Made by a program: the position numbers and the translations under genes. From Rhodamnia argentea (taxonomy: Eukaryota > Streptophyta > Magnoliopsida > Myrtales > Myrtaceae), in the NCBI RefSeq assembly GCF_020921035.1, contig NC_063155.1, forward strand, positions 6,867,001 through 6,931,000: 64,000 nt of DNA, in the 5' to 3' direction. The first letter of the stretch is position 1, and each line of letters starts with the position of its first letter. The notes under the pieces are model-generated. The model did not search any database. It saw only the letters and a program-made list of their open reading frames with translations, and was not told the DNA's origin. Positions 48,430 through 61,500 of this stretch are shown in pieces.

Positions 48430-51400
48430 CAACTTTATAATTTCTAATGAAAATCTCAAAGTTCAATGGGCAACAACACGCTATTGTATCTTGACAGTGA
48501 TCAAGTACTAAGGCACTAGGTTAGTACTCGTGACAAGTTAGGAGGATGAATGTAGAAACATTTTAATGAAGTCCAAGGTTTTAGCAAGTCAATACTAGGG
48601 TAATAAGTTAGAGACTTCACATATATGAACATAAAAAGTGGTGCCGCTTTTAATAAAAGTCGGATGAACTTTTGTAGATATTCATGAATCTAGGAGGGAG
48701 CACAAGGTCATAAAAGTGCTAAGACATAGGAAATTTCTAACCTAATGTGTGTAAACTTACTGCGATAATACGATTAGCAATGATTTAAAGTTTTATCTAC
48801 CACTGATTTCGTTAAAGCAATTGTTTACACTAATTGAAGGTCAAATCTTAATAGATACCTTCTTATTGTATGAATTTATGTAAATTAGTATATATAGCAA
48901 ACTAATCAAGGGATTGTCAAAATAGTCTGTTATCGTGAAAGAGGTGATTGTTCGACATGAAAAAAAGGCGATTATTGAATATGAAAAGAAGTTATTATTC
49001 ATGTGAAGAGAAGTGATGGTTGACCATGAAAAGTGGTGATAGTGGGGATAATGTACTATTTTCAAGAGATGTGTTAATTGGTTGCCCGTAAATGCGACCA
49101 AATCGTACATCGTTCAAGACACATGTTCAAGAATAGCAGCATCCTCCTTTTCATGACTTTCGCCTCTTAACGAAATTCGATCGTACCGCATTTTTTTCGA
49201 GTTAATAGTACTCGTGTCGAGCAAAATCAGCGTCCTTTTCTTAGTAATTTTCCCTCATATAGGTATCAACATATTGCTCGCACTGATCAGATTTTTTTAA
49301 CCACACTTGTTTGTGACTTCTTTTCCATCTGTTGGACTATCTCTTTCAAATGACGATGCTGTACATTCAATTCGAGCCTTATGGAGTCCAGCATTCATAA
49401 TTTATATGTGAATGATCTACTGTAAGATGTTTTTAGCTTCGAAAACGGGTCAAAATTTAAGTTGTTGCTGAATCCATGTGCAAACAAGAGACGATTTGGT
49501 AACCTGAAACATCCGCATGGGTTTGGTAGATCATCGGGATCGAAAACTCGGGCGACATGAACACTGTGTCTATGGGGTGCATCCTCATCCTTCATTCACT
49601 CGACCTAGATCATTGTGGCATTGTACGAGGCACAGTATCACGAACAATTTCTCTAGTCTCTAAACTTTTGAATCATTCGCACGGTAAGACATAACTGAAA
49701 ACAATACCTCGCCAAAATCGTTTGAGATGCAGTACAACGGGAAATCGAATCGTTCATCTGAGTTATAACAGTGCACAGTGCAGGTACTTCTCCTTCTATG
49801 CATGACTCAGGCCGCAGTTGGATGATACAGTTGTCCTTTCACTTCGGCCTATAGAAGCAGTCCGGTTCATGCTGAAAGACATCATAGTAAAAGATGTGCG
49901 TTGTAGTGGTCCACATACTATTAATTGATCTTGATCAAAGACAATGAATCTTGCCGCAAATTTCTTTTCTTCTCAAGAGAGAAAAAGGAAACGAATACGT
50001 CAATATTGACTTAACAGGTTTCTTCTTACATTTACTTACTTTCAGCTGTACCCGCATCTTAGAACTTGTCCTCTTCTTGGCACCAGGCTACACCCACAAG
50101 AGAACAAAGGAGAGGACAAGATAAGGTCATGAATTGTTGCATTCCTGAGGAGGATCATAAATGATTAAATGGGCTCTTGGCAGGCAACAGTACAATTTGG
50201 TGTTCTGTTCTTCAGCGAAGTTTAGTGCGATACCATTATGTGCCCCATCCGTTTGGGCTCTCCTGCCTATCCTCTTGCAGGAAAAGAGACTTGCAATTAT
50301 GCCGCGGTCGCTGATAACTGTTCCAATGACCTTGACTCGAGCAGATGCACCAGGAGGCATGTGCGCGCTCAAATCATCATCGACATCGCCCCTAGGATCG
50401 AATGGGCACACTCGTGAGGTCTGCTGAATTGCGGGATTCGCATGAACCGGGTGCACACAACCGCGTGGTCTACAATGAAGGAATTTGAAGAAACATCAAT
50501 CGCAACTGTCTTGGGCATGAGATACCTGATTACTAGTCCCCATTTTGAAAATGGTCTAACCGCACCAAGCCTGTAGAACGAAACAGTTTTCCGAGCCGAT
50601 TTTCTCTCTACGATGTTTAGGCTGAGCAATGAGTATCTCCTAGACCGTCTGTCTCCAAAGCGAAAAAGCAATGGCCGTCTTCGCCCCACAGACACTTTAT
50701 TTAGAGACCTAACACACAAGCAAGCAAATCGCAATATGGAGGGATATGTTTGATATGTATAGAATTTCTGATAATTTGTGCCTTTTGATGTTCTACTTCT
50801 TCCTTTCTGAAGTTTCATCCATATGCGTAGTTTGTGCTATTACGGTGGCTAGGCAATAAACCCGCATAAATTGAGATGACTTAATGTATATATATGCATA
50901 TCGCGTTGAAATTGCTGTAACTCTCTCATTTACCTCCTTAAAAGCCTACTTATGCGCTATCGGCACGAGCCGACCCATACTACTACGCACGCCATGAGTA
51001 GGTATCGAAATACAGATATTTGACCATGCTTTAATCTATGAAGTTCGAAATTTGGGATGATCTGATCACTTCTTTTTCTCGGTCTGCATAGTTCGGGAAG
51101 GCGAGCGAGACGAAATTTTTTTGACATATTGCATGATAAAGTCGGGATACAGACATGGAGGCAAGGAAGCAACTTCCACCAACCCTTAGTCCATCATTGT
51201 CTTCCACCGTCTTGAACCCTCACAACAAATCCCAAACTCAGTTCCAGCTGCTGGATAAGATAATGTTGGTTTGATTTTAAGGTCTTCAGAACCCAACAAA
51301 GGCAAATTTTTTTCACTAATTGATTGGTTGTGTGAGTTATCCTCGTGGAAGCATCCACTTTTTGCACAAATCATGCGGGTTTGAATCATCAAATCAAGGG

Positions 51401-51540
51401 GTCCCGTGCAAAAATCACAGTCAACAGAGGGGGAGATGGTTGATATAATGGAAAAACTTTATGATCAGTCTCATCAAATTGAAAACATGGGCTTCCAATG
51501 AGATGAAAGCACCCACCTATGTTTTCTTTTTTCCTTTCGC
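48430..51540. other. Intergenic DNA downstream of copia relics
   Basis: No gene is supported. Around 48,960-49,050 short GATGGTTGACCATGAAAAG-type words repeat. The 49,400-50,830 stretch has more balanced base composition and several minus-strand frames (50,127-50,456; 50,369-50,818; 49,395-49,595) that shift into one another. It could be an old coding relic, but I recognise no family in it. Confidence 0.4.
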
Positions 51541-51549
51541 GATAATTGC

Positions 51550-51760
51550 ACAGGAAATTCTAAAATTTGTCTCGAACATGCAATCAAGTTCTAAAACTTT
51601 TAAAATGTGCAATCTGATTTTAAAACTTAAGATGAAAGTACAATCGAATCGTAAAACTTTCAAACAGTGCAATCAACAGAATGACTTGATTTCACCAATT
51701 GATAAAGTTTAGAACTTAATTACACTCTTGTGATAAGTTTTAGGATTTACAAATATATTT
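51550..51760. repeat. AT-rich interspersed repeat (AAACTT family), copy 3
   Basis: It contains CTAAAATTTGTCTCGAACAT, CAATCAAGTTCTAAAACTTT, CAATCGAATCGTAAAACTTT and AGAATGACTTGATTTCACC, with complementary words at the end (AGTTTAGAACTTAATTACAC). It is closely related to 44,290-44,680. Confidence 0.7.
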
Positions 51761-51813
51761 ATCCTATTTCTTTTTCTTTTCTCCCCTCGGGATAAGGAGA
51801 CAACAGCCTCCCC

Positions 51814-51819
<6 letters not shown>

Positions 51820-51858
<39 letters not shown>
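51820..51858. repeat. CT microsatellite
   Basis: An uninterrupted CT tract of about 39 bases in intergenic DNA. Confidence 0.9.
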
Positions 51859-51861
<3 letters not shown>

Positions 51862-51970
51862 ACACAGCCACGTTTTGGCTTTTTCAGATTTCATCAGAAC
51901 TGCTCCTTCAATAATAGCAAACAACACAGATAAAGAATCATCCCTGCAAATCAACTGAACAAGGGTTACT

Positions 51971-52118
51971 GTTGCAGGAGCCGTGGAGGCATCCAGAGAG
52001 CGAAACCTAAGCAAACCGGTGTCATGTCCCGCAGAGTGGAAAAACGTTGCAGAGCCATGGGGGCATCCAGAGTGCGAAACCTAAGCAAACTGGGGTCATG
52101 TCACGCAGAGTGGAAGAT
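51971..52118. repeat. 75-bp tandem duplication
   Basis: Copy 1 starts at 51971 and copy 2 at 52046. Both contain GTTGCAG, GGCATCCAGAG, GCGAAACCTAAGCAAAC, GGTCATGTC/GTGTCATGTC and CGCAGAGTGGA. They differ at a few positions. No coding role is seen. Confidence 0.85.
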
Positions 52119-52119
52119 G

Positions 52120-52855
52120 TACATCATGTTCTGTTCTGTATTGGAAAAAAGAGAAAAAAAAAACTGAGAAATAAAGATGGGAAAAGTTCCAGTTGCTGCT
52201 CAGCTTTAGGGCCATAGCAACACACAAACTGAGCTCAGACCACTCATCTCCCCATATGGATGATGACACCCCACATCACTTCTTGGCTGAGATCACCGTC
52301 CACGAGATATTTTTATTTGACAGCATAAGGAGATAAACGAACAATTAGACTTTCTTTTTCACCATCCCAACTGTCAAAATTCTACCTACACCATGACCCT
52401 AGAGAGGTACTAGCAAAGTTCTTTCTTTTTCTCTCTCTATTCTGATTCTTGAATTTTCTTGTTTAGGCTTTAAAGAAAATATCCCTTCAGAGACCAAACC
52501 TTGCGACAGATAAAGAATATGTTGCTGATACGGAGGAGACATCAGTAGAAGGGTATGATGAGAGAAGCGTTCTGATGAGCTCAACCACCAATTTTTGCTT
52601 TCTTTTTTCCTTTTGGGTTAGGGGGGTTACAGTACAAGGCAGCACCACATGGAAATGAAAGCACTCAAAGGGCAATGACATCTTTTAGGGTTCATATGCA
52701 TTCACCATCATCACTCCAATGTGGTACATTCAACCCATCTTTTTCCATGGTTATCGTCTTCTATTGATAGCAACCTGAGAACCACCCCAGTTTGTTTCCC
52801 CCCCATTTCATGTGGTCCTGGGTTATTATGCCAGCCTAAAAGGGTCTGTCTCAGC

Positions 52856-52894
<39 letters not shown>

Positions 52895-54779
52895 TTTTTG
52901 CTTAGTGGCAAGGACGGCATGTATAAATGGCAAGAAAGGAACACCTAAGAAAGGGATAGCAGTAGTCTGGCAAAAGAGAGAGGGGGGCTTTGCTTCAATT
53001 GTGGGCCGGACTATTGCCATTTTGGAAGAGAGATGACATGGGGCAAACAGTAGTTAAGGCAAGGAGGATTGACTGGCTAGGGTTTCGCAATGCCTCAGCC
53101 ATAAATACAAAAAGACCAGAGCAAGAATCATCCCTGCGTTGCCAACTTTAACACAAGAATACTCATTTCTTGTAAGGGTAGTCTAGAGTTTCAAACACAA
53201 TTGGTGAAAAGCAGCAAGGGGGAAAAAAAAAACATCAAAGGAGACATGATTAAGGAACTTGTACCTACGTGATGCCAGTTAATTAAGTCCTCAAAAGTCT
53301 CAAATACCCTCACCAGATCAAGTACAGGCTAGAGAGAGAAAGAGGGAGACTAAAAGATAAGCACGCATGGAAAATAACCCAACAGCATGCTCCATAAGAA
53401 TTGATGGATGTGAGAGGGAGGAGAGAGAGAGGGAGAGGAAAGTTTCTCTTTTTAGTGAAAGCGACTTGCGTAGACTATAGTCAAAGAAGAAATGCCTCCC
53501 TCCCGGCAGGCTCAGCCCTTCAAATAATTGTCCTCGTCTTCGGCTAGGACTCGCCACGTGGAGGCTGAAATTGTGGACAGAATTTTCAAGCACAACAATT
53601 TTATCCCAACACCAATGGGGAAAAGGCTTCAGCAATTGCTTGATGAGCAGCTGCAAAAGGATTTCGTGAACGAAATATCTCAATAGGTAAAGTTGGTCAT
53701 TTTTAAATATTTTCTTTCTCGGCTGTACAAAGAGTATAGTATGAGAATCTCCTTATCAAATAACACGTATCCAATAATATCTAGCGTGATATTCTACATA
53801 GTCATGTAACATGACCCACGAATTATAGCATACTTGATGAAATTGATTCTATAAGCATACTCTAGGGCACGTGTTAAGTAATTAATTGAAGGCATTCTGT
53901 ATCATTTTGTGAATTGGCTTGTCTATATCATATATAGTCGATGTCTAGAACGTTAATTCATTCTTTGTGAAAATATGCTTAACAAGTATTTTCATACCAC
54001 TCCTGATAGTACCCTATAAAAAATTGTGCAACATAGACTACACATATTGTGAAGAAAGTTAGTGATTGAAAACCGAAACTATTTTGGTTTAATTACTTAG
54101 CAAGTATTCTAGAGACACTCTACTAAAAATAGTTTTAGATAACACATGCAGTTATCCAAAAATGCACACGGGTGACAAAACAATATATCCTAGTTAAGTT
54201 GATTTATAAGACAACGCAGTGCGTGTGATTTTACTGGGGAAAGTTCATCAAACCTCTTCGTCACCTGTTAATTATGGTCAATCGAATATGGAGATAGATC
54301 AAGCAACGGTATCTACTCTAAGTTGTATGGCAATAAATCAATCTTCCCATAAAGGTCCTAAAGAAAAACCAGTACTTGTCACTAGAAAAAGCAACCCCAA
54401 TACACAAGAAGGATGTTAAGTACAAAATTGGGAGCACAAGGGCCACAATCTCTCTCATTCTCTCTCTTTCTCTCTCCATCCATGGTGGATTCCATGCAAA
54501 CTCTCTTGTCGATTTGAGGGGGCTTGAGAGCATGAGCTGAGGGAGTATCAATGTCAATCTATCCCACCAGCTAACGCGTGAAGTGGCACATATACTAAGT
54601 CTTTCCTATCCACTCAACTCTGCTCCACAATTAAGACTGCCTGTGTTTTTCCCCAGCTTTCCTTTTCATGCTCCAAAGTTCAAAGTGCCAACCTTTTTTT
54701 TTTTTTTTTTTGCTCCAGCCAAAAGATTTTGAAAAAAGACGACTCTTCGTCTCCAAATATATTCCCACAGTCTCTGAGT

Positions 54780-54780
<1 letters not shown>
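52120..54780. other. Intergenic DNA upstream of the TCP gene
   Basis: No gene is supported. A GA tract lies at about 52,857-52,890, and shorter CT/GA tracts at 53,330, 53,415 and 54,450. The open frames here are mostly microsatellite-driven runs of Ser-Leu or Arg-Glu. The stretch presumably includes the TCP promoter, but no specific element could be assigned. Confidence 0.45.
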
Positions 54781-54785
<5 letters not shown>

Positions 54786-54811
<26 letters not shown>

Positions 54812-55055
54812 ATGGACACAATGGATATTGCCTCTCTTCTCCATCACCCGCCGTCTTTCTCAAGCTTTTGGCCCTTTTGCCTTCAAAGCTAAAGTAGGCA
54901 AAACACCTCAATCCACGAAAATGTAGCTTGGAGCTCTACTACATGTACTTAGTAAAATTCTCCCTAGAGCTCTAGCTAAAAGCAAGCAAAGGAGGAAGAA
55001 AGAAAGGAGAGAAGGAGCTGTAGTTCTTGGGAGCCTCTCTCTCTCTCTCTCTCTC
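54786..55055. repeat. Two CT microsatellites upstream of the TCP gene
   Basis: CT tracts at about 54,786-54,811 and 55,034-55,055, within 450 bases of the TCP start codon. They probably lie in the promoter or 5' leader. Confidence 0.8.
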
Positions 55056-55102
55056 AATCCATTTGTTGTCTTCGTGCAGATATTTGAATTGGGTTGAAAG
55101 GG

Positions 55103-55120
55103 ATGGAGCTGTTCCTATAG
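55103..55120 (+). promoter_or_regulatory. Short upstream ORF before the TCP gene
   Basis: ATG at 55103 opens a five-codon frame ending TAG at 55118-55120, about 105 bases before the main start. A second upstream ATG at 55143 opens a 98-codon frame that overlaps the main start in another frame and ends at 55,439. Both matter only if the transcript starts upstream of them, which is likely but unproven. Confidence 0.5.
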
Positions 55121-55225
55121 ATATAGTACTTTCTTTCTTTTTATGTCACTTTCCAACTGTAACGGAGAGCCAGCTGCCAAGTCTAGGGTTGTGCTTCGTG
55201 CAAAATCTCAGCTTAAGGCCCAAAA

Positions 55226-56520
55226 ATGTTCCCCTCAGACAGCAATGGCATTGACCCCATCTCTATTTGGGATGGCCACAAGCAGCAGCCCCTTTCAAGT
55301 GATGCCGTCCCAAGCTCCAAACAAGAAGACCACCTTGTTTCTTTCTTCAACTTTCCCTCTCCTTTCCCTCACTACTATGAAGATGACAGCTCCTTTCTTG
55401 ACCTTGACCTATTACTTCCGCAGCCACAACGACCAGTAAGTAGTGACGACGCTGCAGTGGTAGCTAATACACTCACGAACATGGTGGATCTGGACAACAA
55501 CGTCAATGTAAATGAAGCATCAGGAGGAGGAGGAGGAGGCATTTTGAAGAAGAAACATTCCACGCCTGAACCAGTCCCTAGAAAGAGAACCTCGAAAAAG
55601 GATCGGCACAGCAAGATTTATACTGCTCGGGGTCCGAGAGATCGAAGAATGAGATTGTCCCTCGAGGTCGCCCGCGATTTTTTTGATCTCCAAGACATGC
55701 TGGGATTCGACAAGGCGAGTAAAACTGTTGAGTGGCTGCTGTTACACTCCAAGCCTGCGATCAAGGAGCTTTCGAAAAGCATTGCAAAGATGAACAACAG
55801 TTGCACTGCCGGTAGCGCATCTTCTATGTCAGAGTGCGATGTGGCGTCAGGAATTGATGAGGCGGCCGGTAATGGGGATCACTCGGCCAGTGTCACTCAA
55901 GACAAGCCGCCGCCGATTAAGGAGAAAAAGACCAGGATATCCCGCAGGAATTCGTTTTACCTGCTTGCAAGAGAATCGAGGACAAAGGCGAGGGCAAGGG
56001 CGAGGGAGAGGACAGCAGAGAAGCTGTGGATGCGAAGACTCGATGGACCAAAACCATATAGTGAAGCAATGAAGACCGACTTGAACAAGAGTAGTAGTCT
56101 GTATGAAGCTTGTGAAGAATCTGGTATCCAAGGTAGCAACAACGTGAGAGCTGCCTCCGACTTTCTAGCTCAATCTGAAGAGCCACAGGAGGAGGAGAAC
56201 TTAGGAACAACAGGACAGATTGTTGATGATTCTTTGGCGGGCAGTTGGAGCTCACCTTTCAGTTTCAACCATGTTACAAGCACTGGTTTCTCCCAAGAGG
56301 TCAGTTTTGAAACACATTTATTTCATCCACAAAATACCGACGCAATACCGAATTATGTATAGCTCTAGCTTGTATGGTGTTGTAATAAGTGCACTTACAT
56401 GTGATTCCAAACTATTTGATCGAATTTACTTCCGATTGATCTTATTTGCAGCATGAGTTCAGAGAGCTTCATCTCTTCGTCAAAACGTGGGATACCTACA
56501 ACAGTCTGTATCAGTGCTAA
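55226..56520 (+). CDS. TCP18: CYC/TB1-class TCP transcription factor, BRANCHED1-like
   Basis: I prefer a two-exon model, 55226-56299 plus 56452-56520, giving 380 aa. The start MFPS is common among BRC1 proteins. The TCP basic helix-loop-helix domain is about residues 122-180 ([25 protein letters not shown]..., [19 protein letters not shown]). An arginine-rich R domain at about 249-266 ([18 protein letters not shown]) places it in the CYC/TB1 class II clade. A 152-nt intron (56300-56451, GTCAGT...TTTGCAG) links FSQE to HEFRELHLF...TYNSLYQC, which resembles the HQFTDLH...NYQNMY end of Arabidopsis BRC1. Reading through the intron gives 378 aa ending [12 protein letters not shown]1 is a nuclear repressor of axillary bud outgrowth. 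TCP1 or TCP12 relatives are less likely given the MSH2/HDA15 neighbourhood. Confidence 0.88.
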
Positions 56521-59500
56521 CGGAATTATGGGTATAGTCTCGAACCTTTAATGGCAGCTGAATAAATACACGCTGGTAGAAATTGATGAGGCTTCTTTCT
56601 TTGTGCTTGGAATGTGTTATAGGCATGTGTGTCGCAATTGTACAACTTATGTGTGGACTAGTGTGTTCCTTCAGTGAATTGTCTGCAATAATATGTGCTT
56701 CTCCTATGCCTGACTGGAAATGAAGAACCTAGATGCATACAATTTGATCCAGAAAGGAAAGATATGGAAGGCTAATTCTCAGGTCAAGATATATTTTCCA
56801 CGATTTATCTAATGCTTCGCTTGTTGAAAACCCTTATTTTATCGTTGTCTACTCTGTAGAATTTCGAAATAAAGCAATCTGGTGTATCCATTTCATGGAA
56901 GAACACAGCTTTTAAGAAGTGATTGACTAGACAAAGGGCACTTAAGCTTTGTCCACTATCCAATGAACTTGTGTTTCACCAGAGTCCACATACGGAGAGA
57001 AATATCATTATTGTTTGAATACTGTTACAGTTGCAGATGCAGATTGCCTAAACTAATAAAAATCAAAGCACACACAATTGCAAACCACATGAAAGAGATG
57101 CAATAGAAGAACATAAAATGGAGATGAAATTATATACCTCGGTAAGTGCCCCAGATGCTTCTCCATGAAAATCTTCTAATGGTCGATATAATTTGAGACG
57201 AATTCAAGAGTATTATGCTACTCAAATAGCAATCTATTCATATTCTCTTTCTCAGAATGATGTTGCTGTGACAATCAAAAGAAAGTTTCAGTATGGAAAA
57301 GCATATTGTAGAGGAAGGAATTCACATCATTTAATCGGTACATGTGATCTTATGATGAAACCAAGGAGAATAAAACAGATACTAAGAAAATTAGGCTGAT
57401 AATTGGAAATCTCTGACAGTAAGACCTTCCAAAAACATGATTTCAGTACATCGGGAAAAGTGTGAGCTGTGTGTTACTTCATGTGGTGGTTTGCCAACGC
57501 AAGAAACACATGATTGATACTCTCAACTGCTGATGATCAAATGCACGCGGATGTCAGAAAATGTAAAGCTAAGATGATCTAGTGATCACTTAAAGCATTG
57601 TCACGGTTGACCAGAAAAGAAGAGTTCCATTACTTGTTATTGATTCTGCTTTGAAAGCGATGAGCCCCTACTGATCCTCAGCACCTTTATGCACCTCAGC
57701 ACTTAAGTGGTTAGGGTTGGATCCTCGTAGCTAGTTTAATTGGCTAGAGTATGTAAAGAATGACACCATTTCTGAGTTTGTTTTATCCTAAGAACGTCTT
57801 TGAACTAAAGAGTGCACGATCAACATGCTTTAGCCTTGATAATGATTGTTTGGCAAGGAATCAAGGAATTACCGTCCATCGTGCCACAATTAGATAAGAT
57901 CAATATACATATCTTGTGGCTTTCTTTTCCAAATACCAAACGCTGTAGACTCAATATCCAGAATTTTAGTTTGTATCTCCTATTAGCTACTTCCCCTAAA
58001 CGTAGATATGTCTGAACCATCGAGATACTAGCACATGATACTCCTGCATAATGTAAACCAGGTATTTCCAACAAAGAAAAGATGTTCGTCACATCTTTAG
58101 AGATGAAAGACTTCTGCGTGCATTTCAGAAACTATTTGTTCGAAAGAGCACACGAGGGCACCAATTTACCTGTCAATTCGCAGCTACTGCTTTACGAACA
58201 TTGATACCAAAACAAAGTAAAATAAGCGGGAGTTCAAAATGATAAATTAGCATTGGTCATCTTGTCACAAACATCAGACAGTGAGCTTTTCACTGTCACA
58301 TTTCGGTGACTAAACTTTTGGATGTGTTTAAGCATATACTCAAGTTGCATTCATCATACTTCTGGTTACCTAATTAGGGGAAGCTTGAGTAGAATTGGGG
58401 GTTTGTGACATAATAGCCAACCAATCAACACAGACAATCAGTTGAGAATATTCATCAACTTCATTCACGACTGGGATCAGCAATTATATTTACCTTTGTT
58501 TCTCTTTTCTTTCCCATATGCCATTCAGGAGACTTTTTATCCCGTCATTGCGTTTAGACCCTGACAAAATTGAGAAGCAATGGGTTTAAATGCGAGGCAT
58601 GGCAAATAAATGAAACCAATGTCATAAAACGACCTACAAGATACATGAAAATATTGGACTCTACCATGCATTCTCTAATAAATTAAGCATCGTAGCCATG
58701 ACGTCATGAATTGCGAAGAACTACAAACATGATAAATATCAATCACATAGGATTTGGATTGCTTTTCATCTATGCTACGTTACCAATTTCAGAATATAGA
58801 TCTTGTACAACCAATTCGACTTCTTAAATAACAACAATCAATGTAAATAAGGTTAATCTTTCAATGGCATCGTCCGAGAAGCTGGGCGGATCAAACTCAT
58901 GATGGCAAAAAATATCTGGCATTTCCAATAAGATCTCAATATTGTCTATACCACTAAGAAACAAAGCCAATTTGTCCATTCTTCATCCTATATAAGGATT
59001 CAAAGCAATTTCAATTTCTTCCTCAGGAAAGGAAACGGTATGACTCGCAACTAGTAATGCCCTTGAATTCTTATTCGCGAATGAATTGGGAAAGCCAATA
59101 GAAAGAATCGATTCTGACTTGGTAGAGCCGATGCTACTGTTGCTGTTCTTGGGCTAGGTGGAACATGTGTGGAAAAGGAGCAACTTTGCACAGTACTTGC
59201 TTACTGAAGCATCGGTGGATGACATTTAGCTCAAGGCATAAAACTACATAAAGATTTTGTCTTCAAACAATTATGATGAAAAACGAATTTAGCAAGCTGA
59301 GGTCCACCATCTTTATGTTGTGCTCTGCATTTTGACATGTTTTGATGCTCTCATGATAACGTGGTTTGGTGCTTTTTCAGCCACGCCCCTTGATTTTGCC
59401 TTTTGAGACTTATTTGCTATTGCTTTTAGATGATTTTTACCGGAAAAACATAAGTGGCATCTTTGCCGTCTGCTTATAGGGCTTGGCATCATGCTCAAGT

Positions 59501-61500
59501 CCTTTGATACAAGTTAAGCGCTTGCAAATATCATAGTTGGTGTCTGGTACGATAGCTAAAGATGTCAAAGGCATGAAGAGGAGGCTTATGGGTAGTACAG
59601 TAAGGCTGACTTGAGCTGTTTCAGGAAACTCTGTTGCGGAACCCTTCTCAGACTGGTCTTCTCCATTGAATCTAGATCCATTTGGAAAATCATGTTCCAT
59701 TAACGTTTCTAAGAAGATTCTTAAGGAGACTCGTTAATTTTGACTTCAACTTCTTGTCCTCATCTGTTGTTCTAATGGGACACTCGCACAAGTCACTCCA
59801 GATAATGCACTCTTTTTCCAACATTTTACCCTTCGGGTCACTGGTACATGAGACCCAAGCGATACTTTGCATACTCGATGAGGAATATGTGAATACAACC
59901 AGATGATACGCATTTACTGGAAATATCAGATTAGCACGTTAGATGGTATCAACGATTTCGAATAGTTACCCCCATTTCCAGACCATACTTTATTGTGAAA
60001 ATGTCATAGAAAGCATGGAAGGACAAAGGAGCTGCAGGACTTGGGCAATGTTAGCACGGAGTTGATCAGGCAATTTTAAGACGGCCAACACAAAAGTGAA
60101 GAAAGGAAGAGTAGAAACTTTTATCAGCCTTAGCATTGTCTATGGTCAGGACAACAAAGTCATGGCAGCTAATTCACTGGCAATAGGGTCTTGATAATTC
60201 TCTTGGACATATGATCAGTATAGGTTTATGGGTCCAAGGGTGAACACTATCTGTAGTAAGAGAACGTGTGCGGTAGGCAAGAATTTTGCTATTAAGAGCA
60301 ATTTACGGTTTCGAAGCCCATCATCTCATCAGTACTAAAGTGTTCCATCAAATTTCTGAACACCCCTTCATTCACTCAACATGAATAGATAATTAGTCTG
60401 ACGATGAAATTGCTTGCTTCGGCTTTTGTTATCTGAATCTAGAACCTAAACACAATATTCAGCCAATTATAAAATCGGACTTGCGAAGTTTACTTCGGTG
60501 CTTCCCAATCTACCTTCAATAAAAATAAAAGATCATTTTCAACCGCACCAGACCAGCGTACATTTTAGTACTAAATTATATCCTCGGCAACGAGTTAGAA
60601 ATCATTTGATACAAGCTTCCCTGCGGTAGCTTTAGCTGTTAAAAAAGGCGTTGTAGCTTTAATAAGAAATTCGACAAGCATCTCACAGCTGCAGCTGCTT
60701 CGAAGCTGCCGTAGCTTTTAGGAAGCTGCCTTCAATGAAGTCACAATGCTTCACAACATAGCTACAACACACTATAGTTCAGTTACAGCTATCCCAGACG
60801 CGCTCTCAATCAAGAAACCAAGAGAATTTCGGTTGCCTTCACAGCACAATTACAACATAGCACGGCTTAAGTTTAGTCATAGTTATATGCTTAAGCCGGG
60901 CTTCACGGAAATGAAAGAAAAATTGGCATCTGGGCCCTCGTAGTATAGCGCAACTCGTGATTAATTACCGAAGTAATTCTTAAAAATAGGAATAATAACT
61001 GGAGGGGAGAAAGAAAAAAAAAAGAAACCTAGATGGCACGAGAAATGCAGACTGACAGTCAACAAGAATTCAGGAGAGAGGAATTCGAATCGATGTTGGT
61101 AACTCAAACGATATTGAAGACCCCATGGAAAAAAAAAACAAAATAAAAAGTGGAGTAAAAGAAAGAAAATGCAGAATAAAGTTCCGGCCAGCAAATATCT
61201 TAGGAAGAAACATCTAAATCTATCTTGCTCTTCCTCGCCATTATTCGCATGAAGATCTCGAAAGAGTATACTAAAATGGAATCAAATATAGAAAGAAAAA
61301 GAGAGGGGGTTGCAGAGGGAAGGAGGAGATAACAGAAGAAAGATCCCTTCATAAGAGTTTCTTCTTTTGGTGTGTAAATCCTCAACTGATCTCGGGCATG
61401 TTCAGCCACCGGAATTTTCCATTAGACCTCCTCGGATTTATCAAGTTTACTCAGAAGGAAGAACCAAAGATCAGGCACACCAGGCCCTCAACAAGAGAGA
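56521..61500. other. Intergenic DNA downstream of the TCP gene
   Basis: No gene is supported. The first few hundred bases are presumably TCP 3' UTR (AATAAATACA at about 56,562). Minus-strand frames at 59,690-59,872 and 59,437-59,700 overlap in different frames and could be a decayed coding relic, but no family is recognised. An AGCTGC-rich stretch lies at about 60,620-60,735. Confidence 0.45.

Noticed and set aside
49395..50818. Cluster of minus-strand frames that might be a gene
   Set aside because: Frames shift without usable splice sites and no family was recognised; noted only as a possible relic.
57193..57399. 68-codon plus-strand frame
   Set aside because: Short, isolated and without similarity to any family I know.
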